From the NCBI GenBank assembly GCA_017853885.1, contig JAFMIR010000006.1, forward strand, positions 62,001 to 126,000: a DNA stretch of 64,000 nt, given 5' to 3'. Source of the DNA: Prosthecobacter sp. Lineage in GTDB: Bacteria; Verrucomicrobiota; Verrucomicrobiia; Verrucomicrobiales; Verrucomicrobiaceae. The notes under the pieces are model-generated. The model ran no database searches and was not told the DNA's origin. It worked only from the letters and a program-made list of their open reading frames with translations. Positions 26,394-34,925 of this stretch are shown piece after piece. The translations under genes were made by a program, and so were the position numbers. How positions within the stretch are numbered: position 1 is the first letter of the stretch; every line of letters begins with the position of its first letter.

Positions 26394-27350
26394 ATGAGTT
26401 CCCCCTTTCGCATCGGAGTCGCCGGCCTCGGCGCTATTGGCAAAAATCATGTGCGCCTCATGGCCGACATCGCTTCGAATAGCGGCGGCGCAGTGCAATT
26501 CACCTCAGTGTATGATGCAGATGCCACTCGGGCTGCCGATTTCGCCGCGCAATACGGCACGCATGCGGCCAGCGACATCGCCGATTTCGTGCAGCGCATC
26601 GATGCGGCCAGCGTCGCCGTGCCAACCGTGTTTCACCGTAAGGTGGCCGAGCCACTCATGCAGGCTGGCATTCACGTCATGGTCGAAAAGCCTATTAGCG
26701 AGTCCTACGCCGAGGCACAGGCCCTCATCGAGCTTGCACAGGCCAAGAGTGTCATTTTGCAGGTTGGTCACATTGAGCGCTTCAATCCCGTGCTCCTTCA
26801 GCTGGAGCAGCGGATGAATCATCCAAAATTCATCGAAGCGCACCGTCTCTCGCCCTTCCCGAATCGCAGCATCGACATAGGAGTCGTTTTGGACTTGATG
26901 ATCCACGACATCGAAATCGTGCTGCACCTCGTCAAGTCTCCACTCGTCCAGGTTGACGCCGTTGGCATACCCGTTTTAACCAAGCGCGAAGACATCGCCA
27001 ACGCGCGTTTGAAATTCGCGAATGGCTGCATCGCCAATATTACCGCCAGCCGCATCTCACCAGAAAAGATGCGTAAGATCCGCGTCTTCCAAAGCGACAG
27101 CTATCTCAGTCTCGACTATCAGGAGCAAAGCGGCTGGATCTACCGCAAAGATGGCATGCAGATCGTGCGTGAAGCTGTTGAGGTTGAGAAGGATGAACCC
27201 CTCAAGCTCGAACTGGCCTCCTTTGTCGAATGTGCGCGCCAAGGCCGCCGCCCAGTCGTCACAGGCCAGGAAGGTGCCGAGGCCGTGCGTATCGCGCTGG
27301 AGATCACGGACCAGATTGAGCGCAATGCCAAACTGGGCTGCGCCGCCTAA
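26394..27350 (+). CDS. Gfo/Idh/MocA-family oxidoreductase
   Basis: The 318-residue product has an N-terminal NAD(P)-binding Rossmann fold ('IGVAGLGAIGKNHVRLM'), the signature 'HVMVEKPISESYAEA' with the catalytic-region lysine, and the C-terminal Gfo/Idh/MocA beta domain ('ILQVGHIERFNPVLLQLE', 'GVVLDLMIHDIEIVLHL'). Members oxidise or reduce sugars and related polyols; the exact substrate is not visible. It follows ffh by 28 bases on the same strand, perhaps co-transcribed, without an obvious functional link. Confidence 0.88.
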   Translation: MSSPFRIGVAGLGAIGKNHVRLMADIASNSGGAVQFTSVYDADATRAADFAAQYGTHAASDIADFVQRIDAASVAVPTVFHRKVAEPLMQAGIHVMVEKPISESYAEAQALIELAQAKSVILQVGHIERFNPVLLQLEQRMNHPKFIEAHRLSPFPNRSIDIGVVLDLMIHDIEIVLHLVKSPLVQVDAVGIPVLTKREDIANARLKFANGCIANITASRISPEKMRKIRVFQSDSYLSLDYQEQSGWIYRKDGMQIVREAVEVEKDEPLKLELASFVECARQGRRPVVTGQEGAEAVRIALEITDQIERNAKLGCAA

Positions 27351-27656
27351 TCCACTTACAAACTTTAAGTGTCATGTTGGAATCGCGCCCCAAACAGTTG
27401 AATCTTCAATCCACTTTCGGCCAGCCCTAAGTGAAAGTTCAAAACTGACAAAAATCGGTCCATGGAATCATCGAATCAGATCAAAACTTTGGCTTCAGGA
27501 ACAAGACCTCTGCTCTCTCGATTCATACGGACTCAGCCGACACCGTCATTCCTCCCGATGCCAGAGCAAACCTGCAAGGCTGGCAGGGCATAGACTGGCA
27601 ACATAAGATTCAGGTCGGTTTCGCAGGTTTTTCGAATCCACTGCGTATTTTTGTTT
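27351..27656. other. Intergenic region with no convincing gene
   Basis: About 300 bases lie between the oxidoreductase and the second DUF1501 gene. A 6-bp hairpin (CACTTA / TAAGTG, 27353-27371) follows the oxidoreductase stop, but no T run follows it, so it is at best a weak terminator. The rest is AT-richer than its neighbours and holds no protein-like frame or RNA that I recognise. It probably contains the promoter of the downstream gene. Confidence 0.4.
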
Positions 27657-29036
27657 ATGTCCTCTGCTAACCACGGCCATGCCTTCACATTCATGAACCC
27701 GCGTGCACGGGACGGTGTTGTCGTGCGCAGCCGACGCTCTGTTCTGAAAACAAGCCTTGCAGGCCTAGGCGGCTTGTCATTGCCGGGCTTGATCAAACTG
27801 CGAGCCGAAGGAAAAGCGATCAAGAGCGGCAAATCTGTCATCTTGCTGTGGATGACAGGCGGCCCATCCCACATTGATACCTGGGACCCAAAGCCCGATC
27901 GCCCCATTGAAAACCGAGGTCCGTTTAAGGCGATCCAAACTAAGCTGCCTGGCGTTCGCATCTGCGAATTCCTGCCCAAACAAGCTGCCATGCTCGACCA
28001 GTTTACCCTCATTCGTTCGGTAGATTGCCGTTTCAGCAATCACGAACCAAACATGGTCATGCAGACCGCGAATCTCGCCAACGAGCCGCGCACAAACCCA
28101 AAAGCAAAGATGTATCCTTCGTTTGGCAGCATCATTGCGAAGCATAACGGGGCAAATCATCCTGCCATGCCCCCTTACGTCGCGCTAAACATGAAATCAC
28201 GTTCCCATGTAGCTTGGGGCGGTTACCTTGGGACGCAGTATGATCCGTTTGATGGCAACAATGCCACCAAACTCTTCCGACTACCCAAAGGGCTAAGCAT
28301 GGAACGCATGCAGTCCCGCCAAACGCTCAGCCGCCAGATGGATGGTTTGCGCGCCGAGATTGATGCAAGTGGGATGATGGGCGCAATGGATGCGTTTGGT
28401 CAGAAAGCTTTTGATATTGTTGCTGGAGGTCGTGCACAGGAGGCATTCGATTTGGAGCAAGAGCCAAAAGATGTGCGCAATCGCTACGGCGATCACGATT
28501 GGGCCCAGCAGGCGCTGCTTGCGCGGCGTCTCGTTGAGCGTGGCTCATCTTTCGTCACCATTGACCTCAGCAATCACAGCGCATCCGGCACTTGGGATAA
28601 TCACGGTGATAACATCCCGCCCTACGGCGGCATTTGGAACGGCCTGCGTCCACTGCTGCCCGTCTTCGACCATGTCATCACCACGCTGGTGAGCGATCTC
28701 CGTGAGCGCGGCATGATCGATGACACCCTCGTTATTGCCATGGGCGAGTTTGGGCGCACGCCAACAATCGGAACTCAAGGAAGCACCGATGGCCGCAATC
28801 ACTGGCCCGTTGTCATGAGCTTGTGTATGGCAGGAGGTGGTTTCAGGCATGGCCAAGTCATCGGGGCGAGCACCAAAGACGGCGCTGAAATTGCCGAACG
28901 TCCGGTGACTCCATCCGATCTAGCTGCCACAATATACCATCACATGGGCGTGCCGTTGGATGCCACCTACACCGATCATCAGGGGCGCCCGAATTTCATT
29001 GTGGATGGTGGCAGGCCGATCACAGAGCTCATCTGA
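27657..29036 (+). CDS. DUF1501 protein, Tat-exported (second copy type)
   Basis: The 459-residue product has a twin-arginine signal 'RSRRSVLKTSLAGLGGLS' and the DUF1501 fold: 'VILLWMTGGPSHIDTWDPKP', 'VTIDLSNHSASGTWDNHGD', 'LVIAMGEFGRTPTIG' and 'SDLAATIYHHMGVPLDATY'. It is only distantly similar to the DUF1501 protein at 19.2-20.6 kb, so the pair is not a recent duplication. A TTG at 27651 and an ATG at 27693 are other possible starts. As at the other locus, no DUF1549/DUF1553 cytochrome-like partner is adjacent. Function unproven. Confidence 0.86.
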   Translation: MSSANHGHAFTFMNPRARDGVVVRSRRSVLKTSLAGLGGLSLPGLIKLRAEGKAIKSGKSVILLWMTGGPSHIDTWDPKPDRPIENRGPFKAIQTKLPGVRICEFLPKQAAMLDQFTLIRSVDCRFSNHEPNMVMQTANLANEPRTNPKAKMYPSFGSIIAKHNGANHPAMPPYVALNMKSRSHVAWGGYLGTQYDPFDGNNATKLFRLPKGLSMERMQSRQTLSRQMDGLRAEIDASGMMGAMDAFGQKAFDIVAGGRAQEAFDLEQEPKDVRNRYGDHDWAQQALLARRLVERGSSFVTIDLSNHSASGTWDNHGDNIPPYGGIWNGLRPLLPVFDHVITTLVSDLRERGMIDDTLVIAMGEFGRTPTIGTQGSTDGRNHWPVVMSLCMAGGGFRHGQVIGASTKDGAEIAERPVTPSDLAATIYHHMGVPLDATYTDHQGRPNFIVDGGRPITELI

Positions 29037-29054
29037 TCGCAACTTTTTGCGATC
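29035..29054 (+). terminator. Possible hairpin at the end of the DUF1501 gene
   Basis: A perfect 8-bp stem with a 4-base loop (GATCGCAA-CTTT-TTGCGATC) starts within the stop codon of the DUF1501 gene. A second small palindrome, ATCCAAT-TC-ATTGGAT, overlaps its 3' side. There is no T run, so intrinsic termination is uncertain. Confidence 0.35.
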
Positions 29055-29324
29055 CAATTCATTGGATTCTGTCAACAGTCACTCTTTCAGCATAAATTTA
29101 CTTGGCTAGGTGTCTGTCACCAAAGCCGCAAGGTCACCTTTGCAAACAATCCAGATCCGCAGCAATTCCTACGTGGCATGAACACAAATGAATGTTGCGT
29201 GAACAATGGGTCAAAAGAGCTGAGCTGACGATTCGCAGTTTTGATCGATTGTGCACCGTAGTTTGTCACCTAGGGGCTGATCGCCCAGCTAATGGGCGAC
29301 GACTTAGCATCCGTAGGATCTAGT
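29055..29324. other. Convergent intergenic region, nothing recognised
   Basis: These bases lie between the 3' ends of two convergent genes, a DUF1501 protein and a GspE/PilB-type ATPase. They are AT-richer than the coding sequence. I see no protein-like frame, tRNA or repeat other than the palindrome at its left edge. Confidence 0.4.
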
Positions 29325-31016
29325 TCAGTCGCTCGCTGCGGTGACAGTAAGAACCTCTTCAAGGGTCGTGATTCCCTCGCCGGCTTTACTAAAGCCGTAT
29401 TGACGCATCGGCACCATGCCGTCTTTGAGTGCTTGGGTCTTGAGTTCGATGGCGTTGGCACGCTGGTTGATCTTGTCCTGCAGAGCCTCGGTCATCTGGC
29501 AGATCTCCATGATGGCCAGACGGCCTGTGAATCCAGTGCTGCGGCAAGAACGGCAGCCACCGGGCTTGAAAAAGTTCCGCTTCAGCTCCGCAGGCACACC
29601 GATGTTCTTCAAATAAGCTTCTTCATAATGCGCGGGCTGCTTGCAAGCTCCACAAAGCGTGCGCACAAGACGCTGCGCCTGAAAGGCCCGCACACTGGAA
29701 GCCACCATGAAGGGCTCAATACCCATGTCGAGCAAGCGGGAGATGCCGCCAACGGCGTCGTTCGTGTGGAGTGTGGAAAGCACCAAGTGACCGGTCAATG
29801 CACCACGTATGGCGATCTCGACTGTTTCCTGGTCGCGCATTTCACCCACCATGATGACGTTGGGATCACCACGCAGGATGCTGCGCAGGCCAGCGGCGAA
29901 GGTGAGGTCGATTTCCGGCTTCACGGCGATCTGCACGACACCATCGAGCTTGTTTTCCACCGGGTCTTCGATGGTAACGATGCGACGGTCCTTGGTGTTG
30001 AGTTCCTTCAATAGGGTGTAGAGTGTGGTTGATTTGCCACTGCCGGTGGGGCCGGTGACGAGAATGATACCGTTCGGCGCGGCGATGAGCTTTCTGAGGA
30101 TGGCCTCGGTCTTCTCGTCGAGGCCAATAGCACTCATATCAAACTTCTTGCGGGTAAGCAGGCGCAACGCCACGGACTCACCATTCACGCTGGGAATGGT
30201 AGCCACGCGCACGTCGATGGGCTCGCCATCGAGTTCGAGATTGATACGACCGTCCTGCGGCAGGCGACGCTCCGCGATGTCAAGGTGCGCCATGATCTTG
30301 AGGCGTGAGACGAGCGAGTTTTGCAGCAGTCGCATATTCGGCGGCACGGGTACTTCGAGAAGCTTGCCATCGACGCGATAACGAATTCGCAAATCCTTCT
30401 CCAGAGGCTCCACATGAATATCCGTGGCACGTTCTTTTAGCGCCTCGCGAAAGATCTGGTTCACAAAGTTGAGCACGGTGGCTTCCTCATCAGCCTCGTC
30501 CAGCACGGTGGTCTCCTGCTTGAGATCGTCATGTTCATCACCGACCTCGCGACCTTCGAGAAGTTCCTCAAAGTTCTCCGCGCCAACACCGTAGCCTTGA
30601 TGCAGGGCCTCAAGGATGCGATGGCGGGTGGCGATCTGCCAATGCACGCGTTTGCGAAGCTCCTGACCCACGGCTTGGCGGGCATTGAGGTCAAAAGGAT
30701 TGTAGGTCAGCAAGGTCGCCTCGGCATTCGAGAGCTGGGTGGGAAAGACACGATGACGTAGGGCGATTTTGGCTGGGAACCGATTATGTATGCCTTCGGG
30801 GGCATCCGTGGCCCCATTTTGATCAAACGGGATGCCGAGGCCGTTGGCGAGCTTTTCGAAGAAGCGATCCTCATCGACCATGTTTGCGTCCACAAGGGCA
30901 TCCATGAGCGACTGGCGCTTGTCCGCAGCGGTTTCGAGCGAGTGGCGGAGGCGTGTGGGCTCTGCACAACCGGCGGATGCGGCTGTCTGGACGAGGACGT
31001 CGATCAAAGTAGGCAT
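29325..31016 (-). CDS. Type II secretion / type IV pilus assembly ATPase (GspE/PilB family)
   Basis: The 563-residue product powers assembly of pili or pseudopili. It has a GspE N-terminal domain (about 1-150), then the ATPase with Walker A 'GPTGSGKSTTLYTLL' (Lys328), Walker B region 'RGDPNVIMVGEMRDQE', and His box 'LVLSTLHTNDAVGG'. A zinc cluster follows, with C-x2-C in 'CGACKQPAH' and again in 'GGCRSCRSTG' (about residues 450-490). The ATG at 31016 ('MPTLIDVLVQTAASAG') is chosen; upstream codons are low-complexity basic. No other secretion gene is adjacent, so it is an orphan that may drive pseudopilins such as those encoded at 40.6-48.2 kb. Confidence 0.92.
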   Translation of the reverse strand: MPTLIDVLVQTAASAGCAEPTRLRHSLETAADKRQSLMDALVDANMVDEDRFFEKLANGLGIPFDQNGATDAPEGIHNRFPAKIALRHRVFPTQLSNAEATLLTYNPFDLNARQAVGQELRKRVHWQIATRHRILEALHQGYGVGAENFEELLEGREVGDEHDDLKQETTVLDEADEEATVLNFVNQIFREALKERATDIHVEPLEKDLRIRYRVDGKLLEVPVPPNMRLLQNSLVSRLKIMAHLDIAERRLPQDGRINLELDGEPIDVRVATIPSVNGESVALRLLTRKKFDMSAIGLDEKTEAILRKLIAAPNGIILVTGPTGSGKSTTLYTLLKELNTKDRRIVTIEDPVENKLDGVVQIAVKPEIDLTFAAGLRSILRGDPNVIMVGEMRDQETVEIAIRGALTGHLVLSTLHTNDAVGGISRLLDMGIEPFMVASSVRAFQAQRLVRTLCGACKQPAHYEEAYLKNIGVPAELKRNFFKPGGCRSCRSTGFTGRLAIMEICQMTEALQDKINQRANAIELKTQALKDGMVPMRQYGFSKAGEGITTLEEVLTVTAASD

Positions 31017-31095
31017 GGAGTTGGCTTGAAACGCGGCCAGCGAAGGGAAGTTGCACGCTAAGGAGCATTCACCGCTGCCGGCCACAAGAGCTTGT

Positions 31096-32544
31096 TTACT
31101 CTTCCTCGGCCTTTTTGGCCTTCCCCTTCCCTTTGCCCTTCTTCTTTTTGGCAGCGTTTGGTGAAGGCGTGTTTTTGACCGGCATCGGGGCTCTAATGGC
31201 CTCACGCCAGCTTTGGAGCTTCGCGTGGAGTTCTTTGGCCTTCTCCACCATGGAGGCGGCGAGGTTGTTGGACTCGCCGATGTCCTCTTTGAGGTTGTAG
31301 AGTTCCAAACGGCCGTCTTCGAGGAATTCCATGAGCTTCCAATTGCCGACTTCGATGAGGCTCACCGGCGTGGTGCGCCAGGTGTCAGCACCTGCGCCGA
31401 GATAGCCGGGGAAATGCTGGTAGATAGCATCGCGCTTCAGCGAGGCAATAGGATCGCGGAAAAGAGGCACGAGGCTTTCGCCATCGAGCGGCTGATCTGC
31501 CAGCGGTGCTGCATGTGCGATCTCCGCGAGCGTGGGCATCACATCGACGTGGATCGAGGGCACATCACAGCTCGATCCAGCCTTCGTGACACCGGGCCAG
31601 CGCACGATGAAAGGTACACGCGTGCCGCCTTCATACAGGCTGCCTTTGCCGCTGCGCAGTGGAGCATTGTCGGTGATTTCACCGGCGCTCTTCAGGATGC
31701 CTTCGCGGGCATAACCACCCACGCCGCCGTTATCACTGGTGAAGATGAGTACAGTGTTTTGGGCGAGTTTCAGCTCATCGAGCGTCTGCATCACGCGGCC
31801 CACGCTTTCGTCCACACTGGCGATCATGGCCGCATAGGTCGGATTGTCGTGACCACCGACACCAGGCTTAGGTTTGAACTTCTCGATGAGTTCATTTTTC
31901 GCCTGATGCGGAGAGTGAACGCCGAAGTGAGGTAGATAAAGAAAGAACGGTCCCTCTTTGTGCCGCTGGATGAAATCGACGGCCTTGTCCGTGAGGAAAT
32001 CGGCGAGGTAACGACCCTCCGGCACCTCCGTCTTCGGATTGGTGGCAAAGTCGAAGTGCTTGCCCATGCTCACGATGGCTTCGTCAAAGCCACGTTTGCC
32101 GGGATGATGCCCCCCTTTCTCACCGAGGTGCCATTTGCCAAACATGGCCGTGACATAGCCTGCGGACTTCATCACCTGCGCGAGCGTGGTTTTCTCCAGC
32201 GGTAGCTCGTTGACATTGTCCACCGGACGCAGCGGTCGCGCGCTCCAGTCAAAACGGTCGATGCCGCCGACGGTGTAAACGCCCGTGCGTGCCGCATACT
32301 GCCCGGTCATGAGGGCGGCTCGAGTGGGCTGGCAATTTTGGCAATGATGATGCCGCGTGAGCTTCATGCCCTGCGCGGCCAGCTTGTCGATGTTCGGCGT
32401 CTCGTAGTATTTCGAGCCAAAGCAGGCCACATCCGTCCAGCCGAGGTCATCCGCCATGATGAAGATGATGTTCGGCTGCTTGTCCGCGGCGAAAACGGCG
32501 AGCGGGAGAAGGAAGATGAAGGATAAAAAATTCACGCGCACCAT
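31096..32544 (-). CDS. Secreted sulfatase (type I, formylglycine-dependent)
   Basis: The 482-residue product has a signal peptide ('MVRVNFLSFIFLLPLAVFAA') and a type I sulfatase domain: metal-binding 'IFIMADDLGWTDVACFG', and the C-x-P-x-R site 'CQPTRAALMTGQYAARTG' with Cys71 as the residue turned into formylglycine. 'MFGKWHLGE' and 'FTSDNGGVGGYA' are typical. It would hydrolyse sulfate esters of polysaccharides or other compounds outside the cytoplasm. The C-terminus ends in an unusual Lys/Gly/Ala tail ('KKKKGKGKGKAKKAEEE'). The ATG at 32544 is chosen to place the signal peptide first. It is 79 bases upstream of the ATPase gene. Confidence 0.93.
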   Translation of the reverse strand: MVRVNFLSFIFLLPLAVFAADKQPNIIFIMADDLGWTDVACFGSKYYETPNIDKLAAQGMKLTRHHHCQNCQPTRAALMTGQYAARTGVYTVGGIDRFDWSARPLRPVDNVNELPLEKTTLAQVMKSAGYVTAMFGKWHLGEKGGHHPGKRGFDEAIVSMGKHFDFATNPKTEVPEGRYLADFLTDKAVDFIQRHKEGPFFLYLPHFGVHSPHQAKNELIEKFKPKPGVGGHDNPTYAAMIASVDESVGRVMQTLDELKLAQNTVLIFTSDNGGVGGYAREGILKSAGEITDNAPLRSGKGSLYEGGTRVPFIVRWPGVTKAGSSCDVPSIHVDVMPTLAEIAHAAPLADQPLDGESLVPLFRDPIASLKRDAIYQHFPGYLGAGADTWRTTPVSLIEVGNWKLMEFLEDGRLELYNLKEDIGESNNLAASMVEKAKELHAKLQSWREAIRAPMPVKNTPSPNAAKKKKGKGKGKAKKAEEE

Positions 32545-32601
32545 GGGAGAACGGTGCGCATGCGGCAAAAAATGCTCGAATTTGGGCCTTCGTGCCTCTG
32601 C

Positions 32602-33987
32602 TTACGAGTAGGAGGACTCCACGCGCTTGGCGACATCACGGTAGCCATAGTCGGTGTTGTAGATCTCCTTCAGAGCTTCAAGGTATTGGTCACGCTTGCC
32701 AGACTTCTCATTGACCATGGCCAACTCATACAAGATCTCTTTCTTGATGTTGTCCATGGCGACGAGTTCTTTGGCTGCCTCGGAGAGAACGCTTTCAGCG
32801 AGGTCATTCATGTTCTTTTTCTCAAAGCATCGGCCCAGCAGAAGCATGGCTTTCGTGCGAATGTGCGGGTTGGAGCGGGCTTGCTGGAGTTCAGGGATGG
32901 CTTCGGTGTATAGGCCGCCATCAAAGAGCGCTTGGCCCAATTCGTAGCGGAGGGTCTTGTCCGTCGGATTGCGCTCGACGCGGCCTTTGGCCTCTTCGAT
33001 GAGTTTACCGGCACGCTGTCGACGAATTTCGGCGATTTGCGCCCGCTTGTCATCAATGTCGGGCGCATCAGGATTAGCTTCGATGTCCGCCTCCATTTGG
33101 ACCATCTGGAGGTCTTGGATCTTGTTGTGGAGGTTTTCCACTTTGCGCTGGAGAGCCACATCACCGGGATTGAGGGTGAGGGCGTATTCGAAAAAGGTGT
33201 ACGCATTCTCAAGCTGGCCGATACGCTCGTAAAGATCAGCCATACGCTTGACGATGAGGATGTTCGTCTGATCCGCATTGTATTGTTCAATTGTCTCGGA
33301 CAGGAACTGCTCCATCTCTTCTTTTGTCATGCCCTGCTTGTTGAGCTTTTCGAGCTTGGCGGCTTCGCCGCTGTCCTTCATGGCCTTGCGAAAGTCGCCG
33401 TCCTGCGACCAACCTTGGGTTTTGATGGAGGTTTTTGCCGCAGCATCCTTCTCGCCTTTGTTCGCAGCGATATCACGTGGATCCACCTTCAGGATTGCGC
33501 GATACACATCACTGGCCTTCTGCGGCTCATCGTGCGCCATGTAGTGCTCGGCGAGCTTGTGCATGTTCTTTGTGTTCTCCGAATGGCCCATGCGAATGGT
33601 CTCGAGGGCAAAGGCGGCGAGCTCCGGGAAGTGCAGCTTCATCGCCAGATCGTAGAGCTGCGTGTTCGCAGCAATGTTGAAGGGATCCTTCTGGAAGACA
33701 TTCTCCTCCATCTCTGCGATGACGTCCGCTGGTTCCTTGTTGCCGGATTTGAAGAGGCCGCCACCGAGGCTCAGGCCGCCGAGGCTGAATTTCTTGCCGC
33801 CCGCGTTCACTTTCTCACCCTCCGCGGTGCGCAGGAGCATGCGGCCCTGCATGAAACCCAAGTTCTCCTTCACAATCGGCAGCACCAGATTGATGACGTA
33901 GTCCCAGTTTTTCTGGTCGGCGGAGACGAGGGCGCGTTTCCAGAGGTTTTGGTACTTTGGGTCGAGTTCGGTGTCCTTGATGATCAT
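32602..33987 (-). CDS. Tetratricopeptide-repeat protein
   Basis: The 461-residue soluble product is made of helical repeats. 'LVSADQKNWDYVINLVLPIV', 'HYMAHDEPQKASDVYRAILK', 'MADLYERIGQLENAYTFFEY' and 'LRYELGQALFDGGLYTEAIP' are TPR-type units, with a charged coiled-coil-like segment between ('LEKLNKQGMTKEEMEQFL'). No signal peptide is seen. TPR proteins are scaffolds; the partner is unknown. A TTG at 33999 would add four residues, but the ATG at 33987 ('MIIKDTELDPKYQN') is more likely. It lies 57 bases upstream of the sulfatase. Confidence 0.8.
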   Translation of the reverse strand: MIIKDTELDPKYQNLWKRALVSADQKNWDYVINLVLPIVKENLGFMQGRMLLRTAEGEKVNAGGKKFSLGGLSLGGGLFKSGNKEPADVIAEMEENVFQKDPFNIAANTQLYDLAMKLHFPELAAFALETIRMGHSENTKNMHKLAEHYMAHDEPQKASDVYRAILKVDPRDIAANKGEKDAAAKTSIKTQGWSQDGDFRKAMKDSGEAAKLEKLNKQGMTKEEMEQFLSETIEQYNADQTNILIVKRMADLYERIGQLENAYTFFEYALTLNPGDVALQRKVENLHNKIQDLQMVQMEADIEANPDAPDIDDKRAQIAEIRRQRAGKLIEEAKGRVERNPTDKTLRYELGQALFDGGLYTEAIPELQQARSNPHIRTKAMLLLGRCFEKKNMNDLAESVLSEAAKELVAMDNIKKEILYELAMVNEKSGKRDQYLEALKEIYNTDYGYRDVAKRVESSYS

Positions 33988-34027
33988 AATCCCGTGCAAG
34001 AGAGGTCTTGAAATGTTTGGATGGCCC

Positions 34028-34183
34028 TTATTTTCCGAAGAACCATCCGCCTAGTGCCTGCCATTCCTGCCGGGTGCCATCCGAAAGCCCCTTCAGGCTG
34101 AAACCGTGCTCAAAGAGCACCATCCAGATGAAGGTGGCGGCGATGAAGGCGAGGGTCCAGAGGACTTTGGAGACGATGCGCAT
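34028..34183 (-). CDS. Small single-span membrane protein (51 residues)
   Basis: A short frame encodes a protein starting 'MRIVSKVLWTLAFIAATFIW' and ending 'EWQALGGWFFGK'. One hydrophobic helix (about residues 7-25) is followed by an aromatic, amphipathic tail. It begins with ATG and ends with TAA, and lies 40 bases upstream of the TPR gene on the same strand, so the two may be co-transcribed. The composition is that of a real small membrane protein, but I know no family. It diverges from hisB. Confidence 0.55.
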   Translation of the reverse strand: MRIVSKVLWTLAFIAATFIWMVLFEHGFSLKGLSDGTRQEWQALGGWFFGK

Positions 34184-34322
34184 GCCGGAAAAAGAGATTG
34201 GACTCTATGGGAAAATGCGATGTCTTGTCCAGCACGCATTTTCCGTAGGCCGCCCGGCGCGAGGTTCACTTGGGCAGAAGATGGTTGTCGGCAGGGCCAT
34301 GTGCGTGTTTGTTTGACCTGAT

Positions 34323-34925
34323 ATGAGCCAAGCCCGCACTGCCAAGATCACCCGAAAGACCGCCGAGACGGATATTGCCATCGAACTGAACATCGATGGC
34401 TCCGGCAAAACGCAGATTGCCACAGGTATCCCGTTTTTTGATCACATGCTCACGCTTTTTGCAAAGCATGGCCTATTTGACCTTAGTGCAAAGGCAGTCG
34501 GTGACATTGAGGTGGACTATCATCACACGGTGGAGGATGTGGGCATTGTCCTGGGCCAGTGCTTTCGCGAAGCGCTCGGCAACAAGACGGGCATCACCCG
34601 CTACGGCTTCTTCCTGCTGCCTATGGACGAAACTCTAGCCGAAATCGCTATCGATCTGAGCGGCCGAGCCTTCTTGAGCTATCACGGTCCAGCGAGTGTG
34701 GAGGCAATTGGTGGAATCAACCGTTTCAGCTATCAGCTTGTGGAGGAATTCCTTCGGGCCTTTTCCTCCAGCCTGATGGCCACGCTGCATGTAGAGATTC
34801 GGCGCGGCCGAGATGGACATCACATGGCTGAGGCCATCTTCAAAGGACTTGCCCGCGCCATGGACGCCGCCACATGCCTTGATCCGCGTGTCAATGGTAT
34901 TCCCAGCACCAAAGAAGTTCTGTGA
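34323..34925 (+). CDS. hisB: Imidazoleglycerol-phosphate dehydratase
   Basis: The 200-residue product is the monofunctional HisB, which dehydrates imidazole glycerol phosphate to imidazole acetol phosphate in histidine synthesis. 'GIPFFDHMLTLFAKHG', 'DVDYHHTVEDVG'-type block ('VDYHHTVEDVGIVLGQ') and 'RGRDGHHMAEAIFKGLAR' supply the manganese histidines and glutamates. Its stop overlaps the start of hisH by one base (TGATG), a sign of translational coupling. Confidence 0.96.
   Translation: MSQARTAKITRKTAETDIAIELNIDGSGKTQIATGIPFFDHMLTLFAKHGLFDLSAKAVGDIEVDYHHTVEDVGIVLGQCFREALGNKTGITRYGFFLLPMDETLAEIAIDLSGRAFLSYHGPASVEAIGGINRFSYQLVEEFLRAFSSSLMATLHVEIRRGRDGHHMAEAIFKGLARAMDAATCLDPRVNGIPSTKEVL

Noticed and set aside
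32932..34011. Plus-strand open frame of 359 codons opposite the TPR gene
   Set aside because: It is leucine/valine/histidine-rich mirror sequence of the TPR gene and would overlap the small membrane protein region without any recognisable domain.
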